A stretch of DNA of 64,000 nt from Actinernus sp. WN-2022 (Eukaryota > Cnidaria > Anthozoa > Actiniaria > Actinernidae): NCBI GenBank assembly GCA_030867875.1, contig JAOWCC010000744.1, forward strand, positions 992,001-1,056,000, given 5' to 3'. Below the pieces are notes generated by a model. The model was not told the origin of the DNA and did no database searches. It saw only the letters and a program-made list of their open reading frames with translations. Position 1 is the first letter of the stretch; each line of letters starts with the position of its first letter. Shown one piece after another: positions 11,311-21,560 of this stretch. The position numbers were made by a program, and so were the translations under genes.

Positions 11311-11533
11311 TTTTAAAGGAAAACGGGAATGAAAAAGCGTTTTGCAAGCGTTATTGTTATCGCCAAGGAGATGGAAGTTATCGCTCACTGTTCTTGATTT
11401 ATTTGATTATTGATTATTGATTTTTCATTTTCGTACTGAATTTTATGTATGGCGGGTCATTAGAAATTTGTAACAAATTGATTCGCAAGTTGTATGTTTA
11501 GGGTGTATGTCAGTTGTGAGGTTTAGTACTTAC

Positions 11534-11795
11534 CTTTGGCTTGTGGTTAAACTTGCTTTCATCGCACTTCGCCACGTACATTGGACCTCCAAAAGGGATG
11601 AACGGATTTACAGTTATGTCAAGGGAACTTAAATCTTCTAGGTGACGATATACTTTGGGTACAAAGTTCTTACTAACTCCCAATTTTCCTGCCGTCTTTT
11701 TCTGGTTGTCATCATCGGACCAAAAGTACACCACTAACAGGATATCGGCCATAGCTTTTCTAAGGCTTCTTTTCTTCCCGCAACTCACACACCGC
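11534..11795 (-). pseudogene. Merlin transposase, N-terminal half exon
   Basis: A strong acceptor (TTTTTTTGCAG) precedes this exon. It encodes RRCVSCGKKRSLRKAMADI and then an ILLVVYFWSDDDNQKKTAGK helix-turn-helix-like region. It ends with AKCDESKFNHKPK, whose D-E-S-K-F is the first catalytic aspartate block of Merlin. The donor is AAAG/GTAAGT, phase 0, matching the exon at 7789. The zinc-ribbon start must lie in a further upstream exon that I did not find, so this copy is incomplete and probably dead. Confidence 0.85.
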
Positions 11796-11879
11796 CTGCA
11801 AAAAAAATAGACAAGCTTTTGCAACAGGAAATTTACGACTTGAAGTCAGGCTCAAGCAATCTAACGCGAGGATTCATTA

Positions 11880-12310
11880 AACTAGAGTGACATTCTCTCC
11901 GTACAGGAAGATTTAGTAAATCTAGATGACAATTACGATTATCTTGAAAATCAAAGCAGAAAAAGCAACATCATGATTGATGGACTGCCCGAGAAACCAG
12001 GCGAAACATGGGATACCAAATCGAGGAAGACGTTTCAAAGCTACTTCCGGAGAAGAAACTTAAATTTGACCCACGAGAAGCTATAATCGAAATCGATCGT
12101 ACTCACCGCACTGCATGGTAAAAGAATTGGAGACAAGCTCTGCAAATCGACTTAAAGGCACGGGAATTTATATAAATGAAGATTATTCACCAAGAACCAT
12201 GAAGAGACGCAAGGAGCAGCAAAAGTTGCTATTTACAAAAAGGAACTTTACATGGTGAGAAATGGCGCCGTATTACCGCGAGGAATGCGGGTTCTAATTG
12301 TTGCTGAATT
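11880..12310 (+). pseudogene. LINE ORF1 fragment (RNA-binding, L1-ORF1p/Transposase_22-like)
   Basis: The plus strand reads DYLENQSRKSNIMIDGLPEK and then, in a shifted frame, EEDVSKLLPEKKLKFDPREA. This is the familiar coiled-coil to RRM junction of LINE ORF1 proteins. Further on comes NEDYSPRTMKRRKEQQKLLF, the typical C-terminal block. Several frameshifts show it is dead. The last 70 bp, reading KELYMVRNGAVLPRGMR, look more like an LTR-retrotransposon zinc-finger linker and may be a separate scrap. Confidence 0.65.
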
Positions 12311-12414
12311 TCATACAACGCAGTTCCCAAAACATCACCAAGTTTGTCTATTATTACCCGTCATTAATATACACAAGGACGCATTATTCAACTAGGCGAA
12401 TTTCGTTCGGTAGT

Positions 12415-13175
12415 GTGTAGTAAAAAAGAGTTGCCCTACAGTGGAACCAATTACCTAAGGCCCTTAAAGTGCATATAAGCCCTAGCCAGTTATCTTTGAT
12501 ATCGCTTGTATATGAAGTGGATAGTCCAACGGTAGAATATTTCTTGATTTGGGTGTTGCGTCTATGAGATATAAAGGTTTATATTTCCAATATGCTAATG
12601 ATGTGATGTCATCACCGACATTTGCTGAATTTCTTTGTGCTTGTGAATTAAGCTATTTTCTAATTTAGAATTTTTTATTCGTAAAATCACTTTGATAAGC
12701 TTCAAATATAACTTAGAATTTAAAAATAGGTAATTTGTCTCTACCAGCATGCTTTTGTATAATAAGTGATGTCGGTGATGACATCACATCATTAGCATAT
12801 TCGAAATATAAACCTTTATATCTCGAAGACGCAACACCCAAATCAAGAAATATTCTACCGTTGGTCTATCCACTTCATGTACAATCGATATCAAAGATAA
12901 CTGGCTAGGGCTTATATGCACTTTAAAGACTCTGTCTCCTTGGACGCTTTTAAAGCAACGCTTAGTAAAAATAAACTTTTATTTTCAATTTTATTATCAT
13001 ATATAAGGAAATTTGATCATACATATATTTTACTATAACCATTAGCATTAGTACTTATTGTAAACTATTTTAATCATGTTTTTATTACACCTATATAATT
13101 AGTGATATTAGTTACTATCTGAAAAGCAGCTTCGCTGATGTACATTACCGTGTTTAAATAAAGATTTATATACGG
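12415..13175 (+). pseudogene. LINE 3' end, split by a MITE
   Basis: Left of the MITE the plus strand reads ALQWNQLPKALK and right of it SVSLDAFKATLSK, the usual extreme C-terminus of a CR1/Jockey-type reverse transcriptase. A 3' untranslated end follows, with AATAAAG near 13160. The MITE 12468-12922 and one TTAA account exactly for the break. Confidence 0.75.
12468..12922. mobile_element. 455-bp MITE, TTAA target site
   Basis: Long terminal inverted repeats begin AGTGCATATAAGCCCTAGCC and end with the complement, GGCTAGGGCTTATATGCACT. They extend well over 100 bp and include GATATCAAAGATAACTGG. TTAA flanks both ends (12464-12467, 12923-12926), which suggests mobilisation by a piggyBac-like or other TTAA-specific transposase. 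The interior contains TCTCTACCAGCATGCTTTTG, the apparent seed of the 33-bp array at 3187. Confidence 0.9.
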
Positions 13176-13554
13176 TACGTTCACACCTGAAGTTAACACT
13201 TGCTAAAACTTGCGATTATAATTGGCTCATACAGTTTAAAAACAAAGGTTTCTGAAGATGGTTTGCATCATTAGCTTCGAAATACGCCCATTCGTTTCGC
13301 TATTCAAATTACAAATGTTTCGGGACTTTTCCTTCTGGCACTAATGGTAATGAGACGTTCATCCGGTTTCATTCGGCTTCGTCTTGAATTAGAGACGCTG
13401 TGTAATCTTTTCAAAGGAAGTTGTTTGAAATAATCAGATAATCGGAGCGGCGCGGAAGGCTGACGGAATAGAGACTAGACTAGCGATAAGGGAAACAAGA
13501 GAACAGTTCGGTTCAAAATTAAAGGAATATTATTATCTATGTGGCCGGATTGAT

Positions 13555-13715
13555 CATGACATACGTGAAGTGTAGGTCACTCTGACACACGTGAAGTGTA
13601 AGTCATTGTGACACATGTGAAGTGTAAGTCATTATGACACACGTGAAGTGTTAGTCATTGTGACACAAATGACTGTGTAAGCTATGATTATACGTGAAGT
13701 GTAACCTGTTATAGA
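13555..13715. repeat. Short tandem repeat, CACGTGAAGTGTA unit (second array)
   Basis: About five imperfect 24-28-bp copies of GACACACGTGAAGTGTAAGT. The same family occurs at 4015-4135, about 9.4 kb away. Confidence 0.85.
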
Positions 13716-14169
13716 CAAGATGTAAGTGGGAACTCTTCGTGGTCATGATTCTTAGTTATAGTACGTTTGTTGGTAAATTATGTTGTAATAAATCAGATAT
13801 TGTTGCACGCCACGGCGACAGTACGATAACACACTCCATACAGTTGTATTGTTCTCTATGCGGTAAAGAGTTATGAAACACTATTTTCTACGTTTTACAA
13901 TTAATTAAACAAAATAACAAATAAGCATGCACCCCTAAAACCAATTTCAACTCAAAAAAACAAAGCAACTCTCTAAACCGTGGATAACAAAAGGGTTTAG
14001 GGAGCAATAAAGGTAAATAATGCAATTCAGGCGACAAAGATAAGTATAAATTATACAGGAATAAGATTTTATTGCTCTCTCGTTTAAGTAAAAAAAAACT
14101 CATTACAATAAATATTTTGGAGAAAATCTTAAGAATAGTAGTAAAGTACGGAAATTCAGGGCATGGGTA
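13716..14169. other. No gene seen
   Basis: AT-rich. A minus-strand reading frame of about 70 codons near 14103-13888 shows no recognisable domain. Confidence 0.4.
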
Positions 14170-14395
14170 ACTATATATAATTAATACTTGGAAATACTAT
14201 ATCTAAATAATTCTTGGAAATACTATACATAATTAATTCTTGGAAATACTATATCTAAATAATTCTTGGAAATACTATACATAATTAATTCTTGGAAATA
14301 CTATATGTAAATATTTCTTGGAAATACTACATGTAAATAATTCTTGGAATACTATTTCTAAATAATTCTTGGAAATACTATATGTAAATAATGGA
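14170..14395. repeat. 28-29-bp AT-rich tandem array, about 8 copies
   Basis: The unit is AATTCTTGGAAATACTATAT, then CTAAATA, with alternating versions (TATATCTAAAT and TATACATAATT). These give a two-unit higher-order pattern in the left half. Confidence 0.85.
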
Positions 14396-14503
14396 ATATG
14401 AAAAAAAGGAAGTTAATGTAAGTAATTTCCCTAAACGTAATCCTAACATGTGTATTATGTAAGGATCATACAGCTTTATTTTCACTGAAGTTATGAGATT
14501 AGC

Positions 14504-14881
14504 CAGGAGCCCATTACCAGGAGCGTTCCTCTGTTATGGGTTGGGTCCCCAGCACAGGAGTAGATGAGGCTATTTTTAGATTCGAAATTCCCGCGAAAAG
14601 AGGTTGCCGCCATGTTGGTGACCTTAAACAATAGATTCCTCGTTAGCTTCTTTTGTTGGGACACCAACATTTGAATCTCTGGGGATTGAGTGAAAACCAG
14701 CAATTCGAATTCCCGCGTTGAAAGTGAGAAGAATGATAATGAATAGCTATCTGATTGGCTAAGAATAGCCTACCTTTGTTCTTTTTCGCGCGAAACGCAA
14801 TGCTAAAAATAGCCTCATCTACCTCTGTGCTGGGGTACAGACACAATGGGGAAGATGGACGCTCCTGGTAATGGGCTCCGG
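14504..14881. mobile_element. 378-bp MITE with 7-bp target duplication
   Basis: Terminal inverted repeats of about 85 bp start CAGGAGCCCATTACCAGGAG and end CTCCTGGTAATGGGCTCCGG. The direct repeat GATTAGC flanks it at 14497-14503 and 14882-14888. CA-start ends and a 7-8-bp duplication would suit a hAT-type element, but that is inference. Its right end is the likely source of the 48-bp array at 4861. Confidence 0.85.
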
Positions 14882-14974
14882 GATTAGCATATGATTTTTC
14901 GACGCATTTTACCGACGTACTAATTTCACCGTCAAGAAAATCAGCTACTGTGAGCGCAGTTCATTCGAGATGTC

Positions 14975-16985
14975 GGAATGGACGTTGAAGAGGGAACAGT
15001 CATCACGACTGCGCCTATCCGTCATCTATAGGCGCCATACTCAGCCAAGCACCCTGTCATCACCAGTGTCTTTATTTCTGAATTTGCTGAGTATTTGGTG
15101 TCATTTATTCTCTGTACGGAGCCTGTATTGATATGTGGAGATTTCAACATTCATGTTGATAACCCGGCAGATCCTGATGGTGAGGCTTTCTGTGATCTAT
15201 TAGCCTCAATGGGTCTTAAACAGCATGTGACCTCGGCCACCCAAATACATGGGCATACGCTGGACTTCATCATAACACGCAAAACTGACAGTATTATTGT
15301 GAATACACCAATCGCTGACAGCTCCTCTCCTATCATGCCATGGTGATATTATGTCATCTCAATATGGCTAAGGCTGATCTGGCTGTAAAAACTCTCTCCT
15401 ACAGGAAAATTAAATCAATTGATTTTGACGCATTTAAAACTAACATCTGTGCCTCTGGTCTTTATCAGGACATACCCACTGATCTTGATACTATGGTTAA
15501 TGACTACAACATTACTATGATGTCACTTCTGGACAAATACGTTCCCCTCCGTATCAAGACGGTTGTCACTCGTGCGCGTGCGCCTTGGTTTAATGACGAC
15601 ATCAGGTCTGCAAAAAGGCTTCGCAGGAGAGCAGAACGGAAATGGAGGACCACAGGCCTTGAATCTGATTTATTAGCGTCCAAGACCATAAAGAATAAGA
15701 CTACGTACTTAATGAACAAGGCTCGCTGTGTCTTCTACACAGACTTCATAGATAAGAATTCTTATGATCAACGGAAACTGTTCTCTGCGACGAGCAAGCT
15801 ATTACGCCAAGGCGATGAGACATTGTTTCCACCACACAGTGACAAAGCAGTACTTGCTAATGATTTAGGGTCCTTTTTCGTGAAAAAAATTGCAGACATA
15901 CGGTTGGATCTCGACCCAATCCCTTGCTCGGTCACCACCTCGGCTGCCACATCTGATACCCCAGCATGTCCTACTTCATTCTGTCAGTTTGAACCTCTGG
16001 ATGAGGATTCTGTCAGAGCGCTTGTGATTAGGTCACCTAATAAGTCTTGTTCTCTGGACCCTGTGCCGACCACAATAGTGAAAGACAGCTTAGATGAACT
16101 CCTGCCTTTTTTGACTGTGATGATCAATATGTCCCTCCAGACAGGTGAATTTGCAGATGCCTGGAAAGAAGCGCTTATTAATCCATTGCTTAAGCGCTCT
16201 GGATTGGACCTGATTTTTAAGAACTTTCGGCCGGTCAGCAACTTGCAGTTTACATCTAAACTTGTTGAGCGTGCTGCTACTAACCAGACATACTCATACC
16301 TTGCTGATAATGGTTTCCTTCCGGTGCTCCAATCAGCTTACCGTCCTGGGCACAGCACTGAAACCGCTCGCTCTAGTGAAAAGTGACATACTAATGAATA
16401 TGGACAAACAACACATCACCCTACTTGTTCTCCTCGATCTACGCGCCGCCTTCGACATGCGTGTACTACTTGTACACGCTTTCATTACTAGCAAGATCTA
16501 TTACTGTTACAGTTTACTATACGGCCTCCCTAAATCTCACATAGCTAAACTTCAACGTGTACATAACGCTGCAGCTGGACTTGTTATGAATGTACCACGC
16601 TTTTGTCATATCACACCTGTACTCACCGATCTTCATTGGCTACCTGTTGTATATCGTATTCAGTTTAAGATTTCGATTATTACGTTTAAATGTTTATATG
16701 GCCTAGCACCCTTGTATTTATCTGAACTTGTATATATATATCTACTCCTACTGGATACAACCTACGCTCTGGTAACTCTCTGCGTTTGGTGCCGGAAAGC
16801 GCCAAGTCTAAAATCACAATTGGTGCCGCACCTAAGCTGTGGAACAAATTACCCTCCGAACCACGTAATGTAAGTAACCTGCCAAGCTTTAAATCTCAAC
16901 TTAAGACTTATTTGTTTAAACTAGCTTTTGATCTCTAGTTTGTATATATTTATTTATTATTTATAAATATTATTATTATTAGAAA
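14975..16985 (+). pseudogene. CR1/Jockey-type LINE ORF2 with the RT core deleted
   Basis: From 15035 the plus strand reads an AP-endonuclease end (LICGDFNIHVDN, HTLDFIITR). It continues through the linker (APWFNDDIRSAKRLRRRAER) and the start of reverse transcriptase (FRPVSNLQFTSKLVERA, SAYRPGHSTETA). After LLVLLDLRAAFD it jumps straight to the thumb segment (HAFITSKIYYCYSLLYGLP, LHWLPVVYRI), so the catalytic FADD region is deleted. Frameshifts lie near 15330, 16370 and 16740. The 3' end is an ATTT/ATT-rich tail at 16940-16985. It is not functional. Confidence 0.9.
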
Positions 16986-17452
16986 ATACGCACAGCTAGC
17001 TTTATTTTGCGTAGAAGTTTTCGTTTGAAGTTTGCAACAGTTGAGGAGCTCAATTAATAATGAACGATCAAGAAGGAAACTCGATGAACAGATCAAGAAC
17101 GAGAGGTGGAAGAAAAGCTATTAAATCATTTGAAACAAAAAGAAGAGGCACCAGAGAATCCATAAATCTCAACCAAGTTTGGAAGGATCCAGTAGACCAA
17201 CACAGCTGTGTCATGACGTCATATATTGTCTTAATAACCATATGGATATGTTTCTAGATAGTCTTTATTTATACACGGTAAAAAAATCATCAGGCTGTTT
17301 ACAATAATATGTGTAATAAGAATAATAAGATAATATTATGATTTAACTAACCTATATGTACTAATGTACTTAGCTATTTAAAACTACGATTATATGTTAA
17401 ATATAAAAAATAAATAAAAAACCTGCTTTCCATGAATGCCATGTTTCTTACT
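16986..17452. other. No gene recognised
   Basis: A basic 65-codon frame (17060-17257, plus) has no recognisable domain. The rest is AT-rich. Confidence 0.4.
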
Positions 17453-17797
17453 TTACTGAGAAAAGTGCTCATTTAGTAATTTCTTAAATTTGCTCAGATA
17501 TTCAGCTTGCCTTAAGTTTCCTGGTAAACCGTTCCAGAGAACAGCACCGCTATAGCTGAAGCTGTTTTTGCGATAATCGGTTCGCGGCAGGGGAATCTTA
17601 AGTTTATTTGCGGAGTCTCTCAAAGCATATGAGGCAACATCATCGCGTTTAATGAACTTGGAGCTAAGGTATTCCGGGGTGAGACCATGTAATAATTTAA
17701 AAACCATAATTGCTTCTTGCATTTGACGCTGTGTTTGTAGGCTTTTCCAACCCAGATCCTGCATTAGTCTGTCGGCATCGGCATAGTTGTCAGATAT
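17453..17797 (-). pseudogene. LINE 3' fragment (RT C-terminus)
   Basis: The minus strand reads DADRLMQDLGWKSLQTQRQM, EAIMVFKLLHGLTPEYLSSK, NKLKIPLPRTDYRKNSFSYS and AVLWNGLPGNLRQ. This is the conserved carboxy-terminal block of CR1-like LINEs, from a different family than the neighbour at 14975. It is 5'-truncated, and its upstream side abuts Polinton sequence on the same strand. Confidence 0.9.
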
Positions 17798-17809
17798 GTT
17801 TTTTTATTA

Positions 17810-18395
17810 TGCGTTTATCATAACCGAAACTGTATATCTTTTCTTCATATTTGTTAACAATTTCTTTATTTTTTCTAGTTATTTTATTTTCATTAACCAA
17901 GGTCAAATCATTAATTTCATTTCTTACCATTGTAACCATATTTGTATGATTTAATATTTGAATGATTTAATGTTTGAGAATTTTCATGGTTCAGACTGAA
18001 ACCTTTAATTGTGCATTTTTGTTTATTATTACCATATCTAAAACTGTAGTTTTTTGGTCCACCTGATACAAACATACTTTTATAATATCACCATCTAATT
18101 CATCTGTAAGATCTCCTAACAAATCACCTGTTTTAATAGCCCACTTCCGCGATATGCTTTACTTGTCACGCACAAACGTTTCACTGTGAAAAGAATAAAT
18201 TTAATTTAGCACGGGACCTCGTCAGTATATATTGAAACCTTTGTGCGTGACAAGTAAAGCATATCGCGGAAGTGGGCTATTCTTTTACCGTTTGCACTTT
18301 CTACATAAATAATTGAGTCGGTATCAAAATAAAGTACCTGTTTATCTAAACAATTTAGTTTATCATACAACATTAGTCAGCGCTACTAGTAAAAC
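17810..18395 (-). pseudogene. Polinton/Maverick DNA polymerase B fragment
   Basis: The minus strand carries the family-B polymerase motif C (YFDTDSIIYVE). After a MITE interruption it continues with GDLLGDLTDELDG and then, in shifted frames, GGPKNYSFRYGNNKQ and CTIKGFSLNHENS. This is the order expected in the protein-primed polymerase of Polintons, virus-like DNA transposons. Frameshifts, the insertion and the lack of the rest of the gene show a dead remnant. Confidence 0.8.
18135..18281. mobile_element. 147-bp MITE inside the Polinton fragment
   Basis: Terminal inverted repeats of about 42 bp match almost perfectly: AATAGCCCACTTCCGCGATA at the left, and TATCGCGGAAGTGGGCTATT at the right, its exact complement. 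The loop is about 63 bp. The flanks are T-rich on both sides, so the target duplication (possibly TTTT) is ambiguous. Confidence 0.85.
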
Positions 18396-18888
18396 ACACC
18401 ACATATATATTCGTATTATAGGAGTTATCTACAAACTGATCTATAACTCATAATTTATTAAGTTAATAGTCAGATTTTCTATGGTGCCATCTAGTACTAA
18501 AAGGGACCCCTTCCCCATCATCTTGGAAGTTACGCAGAGGCGCTTGGCTGGATTTCTTTGGCCAAGTAATGCCGTCAGCCATTTTGGTCTAGGGATAGGG
18601 TGTACTGAATGTTTTGTATTCAGGCTTCGTAAGATGTAATTGTTTCATGTTTTGTGAGCGACCACTGTTTTGGAGCTCGGGTAGCCATGTCTGTTATTGT
18701 ATCCCGAGTATACTTTCCTGTTAGGTGTGACTTTTCCTCGTGTAGCCAGCTATCGCTTAAGCTGTCTCGTTACGTTCTTGAGTGATCGCTTCTGATTGCT
18801 TATCGCGCGAAATTCGAATTTTAAAAATCATACTAAAAAATGAGGGCTACAGAGTTTGTAAACAGTCCTAAAATACTGCACTTCACAT
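18396..18888. other. No gene seen
   Basis: Intergenic sequence between the Polinton remnant and the integrase remnant. No domain or repeat recognised. Confidence 0.4.
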
Positions 18889-20430
18889 TAAACTTGACCA
18901 TCCATCCAGTCATCAGCTTCAAATGGTAATTCAACGCAATTTCTTTGCCATGGACATGAGCTCCGCCATAACTCGCGTATCCAAAGCATGCCACATATGT
19001 GCCTCAATCCAGAAGTTTCCAAGTGCCTTGGTTAATCAGTCATCTGAAGCCCCACCAGAAGTAGTCGATGTTTCCTTCACCTCCGACGTCATCAAGCATT
19101 GTCGCCAACTCATCTTGTTATTGAGAGAATGTACAACCTCGTACACAGTGTCGTGCATAATACCAGACGAGAAGCACGATACCCTCCGTGATGCCCTCAC
19201 TCGCTTAGTTGTAGGCCTACACCCACTTGATGGACCCAAGGTAGTTATACGTGTCGATCCCGCACCCGGTTTCATTTCCCTAATAAACAAAGATACGTTA
19301 CGTCATCTTAGCGTCTCGGTTGAAATCGGCCGAGTTAAAAACAATAACAAGAACCCTGGCCGAGAGGGCAGTACTAGAGCTTGACTGAAGAGGAGCTTCT
19401 ACGCCAGGAACCCGGTGGCGGACCCGTGAGTGAAGTTAGCCTTGCCTTAGCTACAGCGCGTTTGAACTCACGAATACGCAACCAAGGCCTCTCCTCTCGC
19501 GAGCTATGGACACAACGCAACCAGTTCACAAACGATCAGATGCCGTTGTCTCACCACCGATACATATTGGAAAAGCACAAGCAACGACTTGAGAACCATG
19601 CCCACATTGAAAGGGCTAAGAACAGTCGCGGTATAGTAGCCCCTATGTCCCCACTCCGAGTTGAAGACCTCGTGTATTTATATTCCGACCGGGATAAATC
19701 ACGGGCACGAGACAGATACATTAATTGTTGTCAATATCGACGGCGAGTGGCGTTTTATTAAAGGGGAACTGAACCCTAAAATCAACCCAATGTCTATACA
19801 AACATGTATTCGAAATAAATAGGTTCTGCTATTTAATTTTTCTGTGTTGCGCGTCTAGCAAGAGAAAAGGTCTTGTAATTTGTGACGTGGTATATGGGGA
19901 ATAAATTAGTTTTGCCATGCTGTTCCCTACATTGAATAGCGCGACTAACGGCTTCTAATTGTAGACCATTGTGTTTTCTTTGTGCTATAGGTGTGATCGT
20001 TTTTCCTTGGTATGTGTGACGTACGTTATGGGGAAATTTGCACTGAATTGAGCCGCCACACAATATAGATTTTTCAGCGGAAAATCGAACTTGGAGACAA
20101 ATTTTCTCCTCATAGACGCGCAACACAGAAAAATAAAATAGCAGAACATATTTCTTTCAAATATATCTTTGTAAAGACGTTGGGTTGATTTTAGGGTTGA
20201 GTTCCCCTTTAAGAAATTCACTGGATCTCAACTGCGGGCATCATCCTACAAAGTTAAGAGTTTCTGAATGTTACATTGTATACCCCCGACCATCACGCTT
20301 GCTAACATTCCATCACATCCTGCTGCCCATGATGATGAGGAAGAGAACAACATCGCCGATCAACCTCCCCCTCTGTACCAGCCACTATCAGCGCGTCCTG
20401 CCCTTACACGCCCCTACGATCCTGATGCCA
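18889..20430 (+). pseudogene. LTR-retrotransposon integrase remnant
   Basis: The plus strand shows an H2C2 zinc finger (HPSSH...CHICASI), an RNase H-fold integrase core with candidate acidic residues at VDVSFTSD, IRVDPAPGF and a Glu in the following helix, then LALATARLNSRIRNQGLSSR and a C-terminal VEDLVYLYSDRDKSRARDRY. At least two frameshifts lie around 19350-19385. A MITE (19762-20208) cuts the C-terminal domain. The family looks like Ty3/Gypsy or a relative; BEL/Pao is possible. No LTRs were found. Confidence 0.8.
19762..20208. mobile_element. 447-bp MITE, TTAA target site
   Basis: Terminal inverted repeats of about 95 bp begin AGGGGAACTGAACCCTAAAA and end with its near-complement, TTTTAGGGTTGAGTTCCCCT. 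TTAA flanks both sides (19758-19761, 20209-20212). The inner part of the arms carries TTTTTCTGTGTTGCGCGTCT and its complement. It is non-autonomous, and a piggyBac-like mobiliser is inferred from the TTAA site. Confidence 0.92.
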
Positions 20431-20912
20431 TAAATCCTACCCCTTACCAGGTAAACCTTACGATTGTTAGTCACAGTACACCAGACCAAGGTGCAGCTCT
20501 ATCACCTACATGTAGTATATCCCCCTCTGTACCAGCCACCATCAGCGCCTCCTGTCCTTACACGCCCCTGCGATCCTGATGCCATAAATCCTACCCCTTA
20601 CCAGGAAAACCTTACAATTGTTAGTCACAGTACACCAGACCAAGGTGCGGCTCTATCACCTACATGTAGTATATCCCCCTCTTTACCAGCCACCATCAGT
20701 GCCTCCTGGCCTTACACGCCCCTACGATCCTGATGCCATAAATCCTACCCCTTACCAGGTAAACCTTACGATTGTTAGTCACAGTACACCAGACCAAGGT
20801 GCAGCTCTATCACCTACATGTAGTATATCCCCCTCTGTACCAGCCACCATCAGCGCCTCCTGGCCTTACACGCCCCTACGATCCTGATGCCATAAATCCT
20901 ACCCCTTACCAG
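20367..20912 (+). repeat. 154-bp tandem array, about 3.5 copies, made of coding sequence
   Basis: Unit starts CCCCCTCTGTACCAGCCA occur at 20367, 20521, 20675 (one substitution) and 20829, exactly 154 bp apart. The unit is derived from the proline-rich tail that follows the integrase. As 154 is not divisible by three, each copy falls in a new frame, so the array cannot encode a repeated peptide. Confidence 0.92.
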
Positions 20913-20969
20913 TGCCCGCAGGCAGGCTTTCATTTCTTAGGCCTATTTACGACATTGCCGTTTGGCAAT

Positions 20970-21125
20970 TTTTGGTGTTAGGTTGCTACACCAAGGAAGA
21001 AATGAGAAGAAACAACGACAAGAAGCTGGTCGATGGTAAACCAGTGCTGTCATTCGCAATGCAACAGAATTTCTATTTCTATGATAATACTCTGCAACAC
21101 CTTGTGAGTACCACGCAGAGATAAA
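20970..21125 (+). CDS. Unrecognised short coding-like segment
   Basis: One plus-strand frame reads CYTKEEMRRNNDKKLVDGKP and then a segment rich in F and Y. It has no stop for about 50 codons and ends where a LINE fragment begins. It may be retroelement or host exon sequence. I recognise no family. Confidence 0.25.
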
Positions 21126-21129
21126 ATAA

Positions 21130-21560
21130 ATAAATATATATATATAAATTATAGACATGTAAAATGGATTTAGAAAATAAAAATAATAAAAAGTAATAAT
21201 AAAAAGTAATAAAATATTATTATTATAAAATGTAATTACTTCTGTTCCATTAAAAAGTTATCTTTCATAGCTATTTTATAGGCTTTTAGATTGGTTTTTT
21301 TTATAATCTGTGTAGGTAGTGAATTCCAATCTTTAATAGTTCTGGGCCAAAAGCTGTATTTGTATGTGTCAGACGAGGTACTTGGTTGAGTCATCCGTAA
21401 TGGGTGGTATTGTCTTGTCCGGGGGTTCATAGGTGTAATGTGATCTGGTAAAGTAACTGCTATTGTACAATGGGCTGCCTGATACATGATGGATAACCGT
21501 GCCTCTTTTCGTCTTAATTCTAGGGTAGGCCAATGAAGATCGCGAATATGATGTGCAAGA
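21130..21560 (-). pseudogene. LINE 3' fragment (RT C-terminus)
   Basis: The minus strand reads HWPTLELRRKEARLSIMYQA, then YKYSFWPRTIKDWNSLPTQI, the classic end of a LINE reverse transcriptase. AT-rich sequence around 21130-21240 forms the 3' tail. It is 5'-truncated and appears to split a plus-strand frame seen on both sides. Confidence 0.85.

Larger units (their letters stand above)
7790..11533 (-). other. Intron of the Merlin gene, filled with repeats
   Basis: The 3.7-kb gap between the two Merlin exons has GTAAGT at the donor and TTTTTCAG at the acceptor. It holds a foldback, degenerate GAACGGC repeats, a MITE, a SINE and a dispersed repeat, each listed separately. No other gene is seen. 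Confidence 0.7.
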
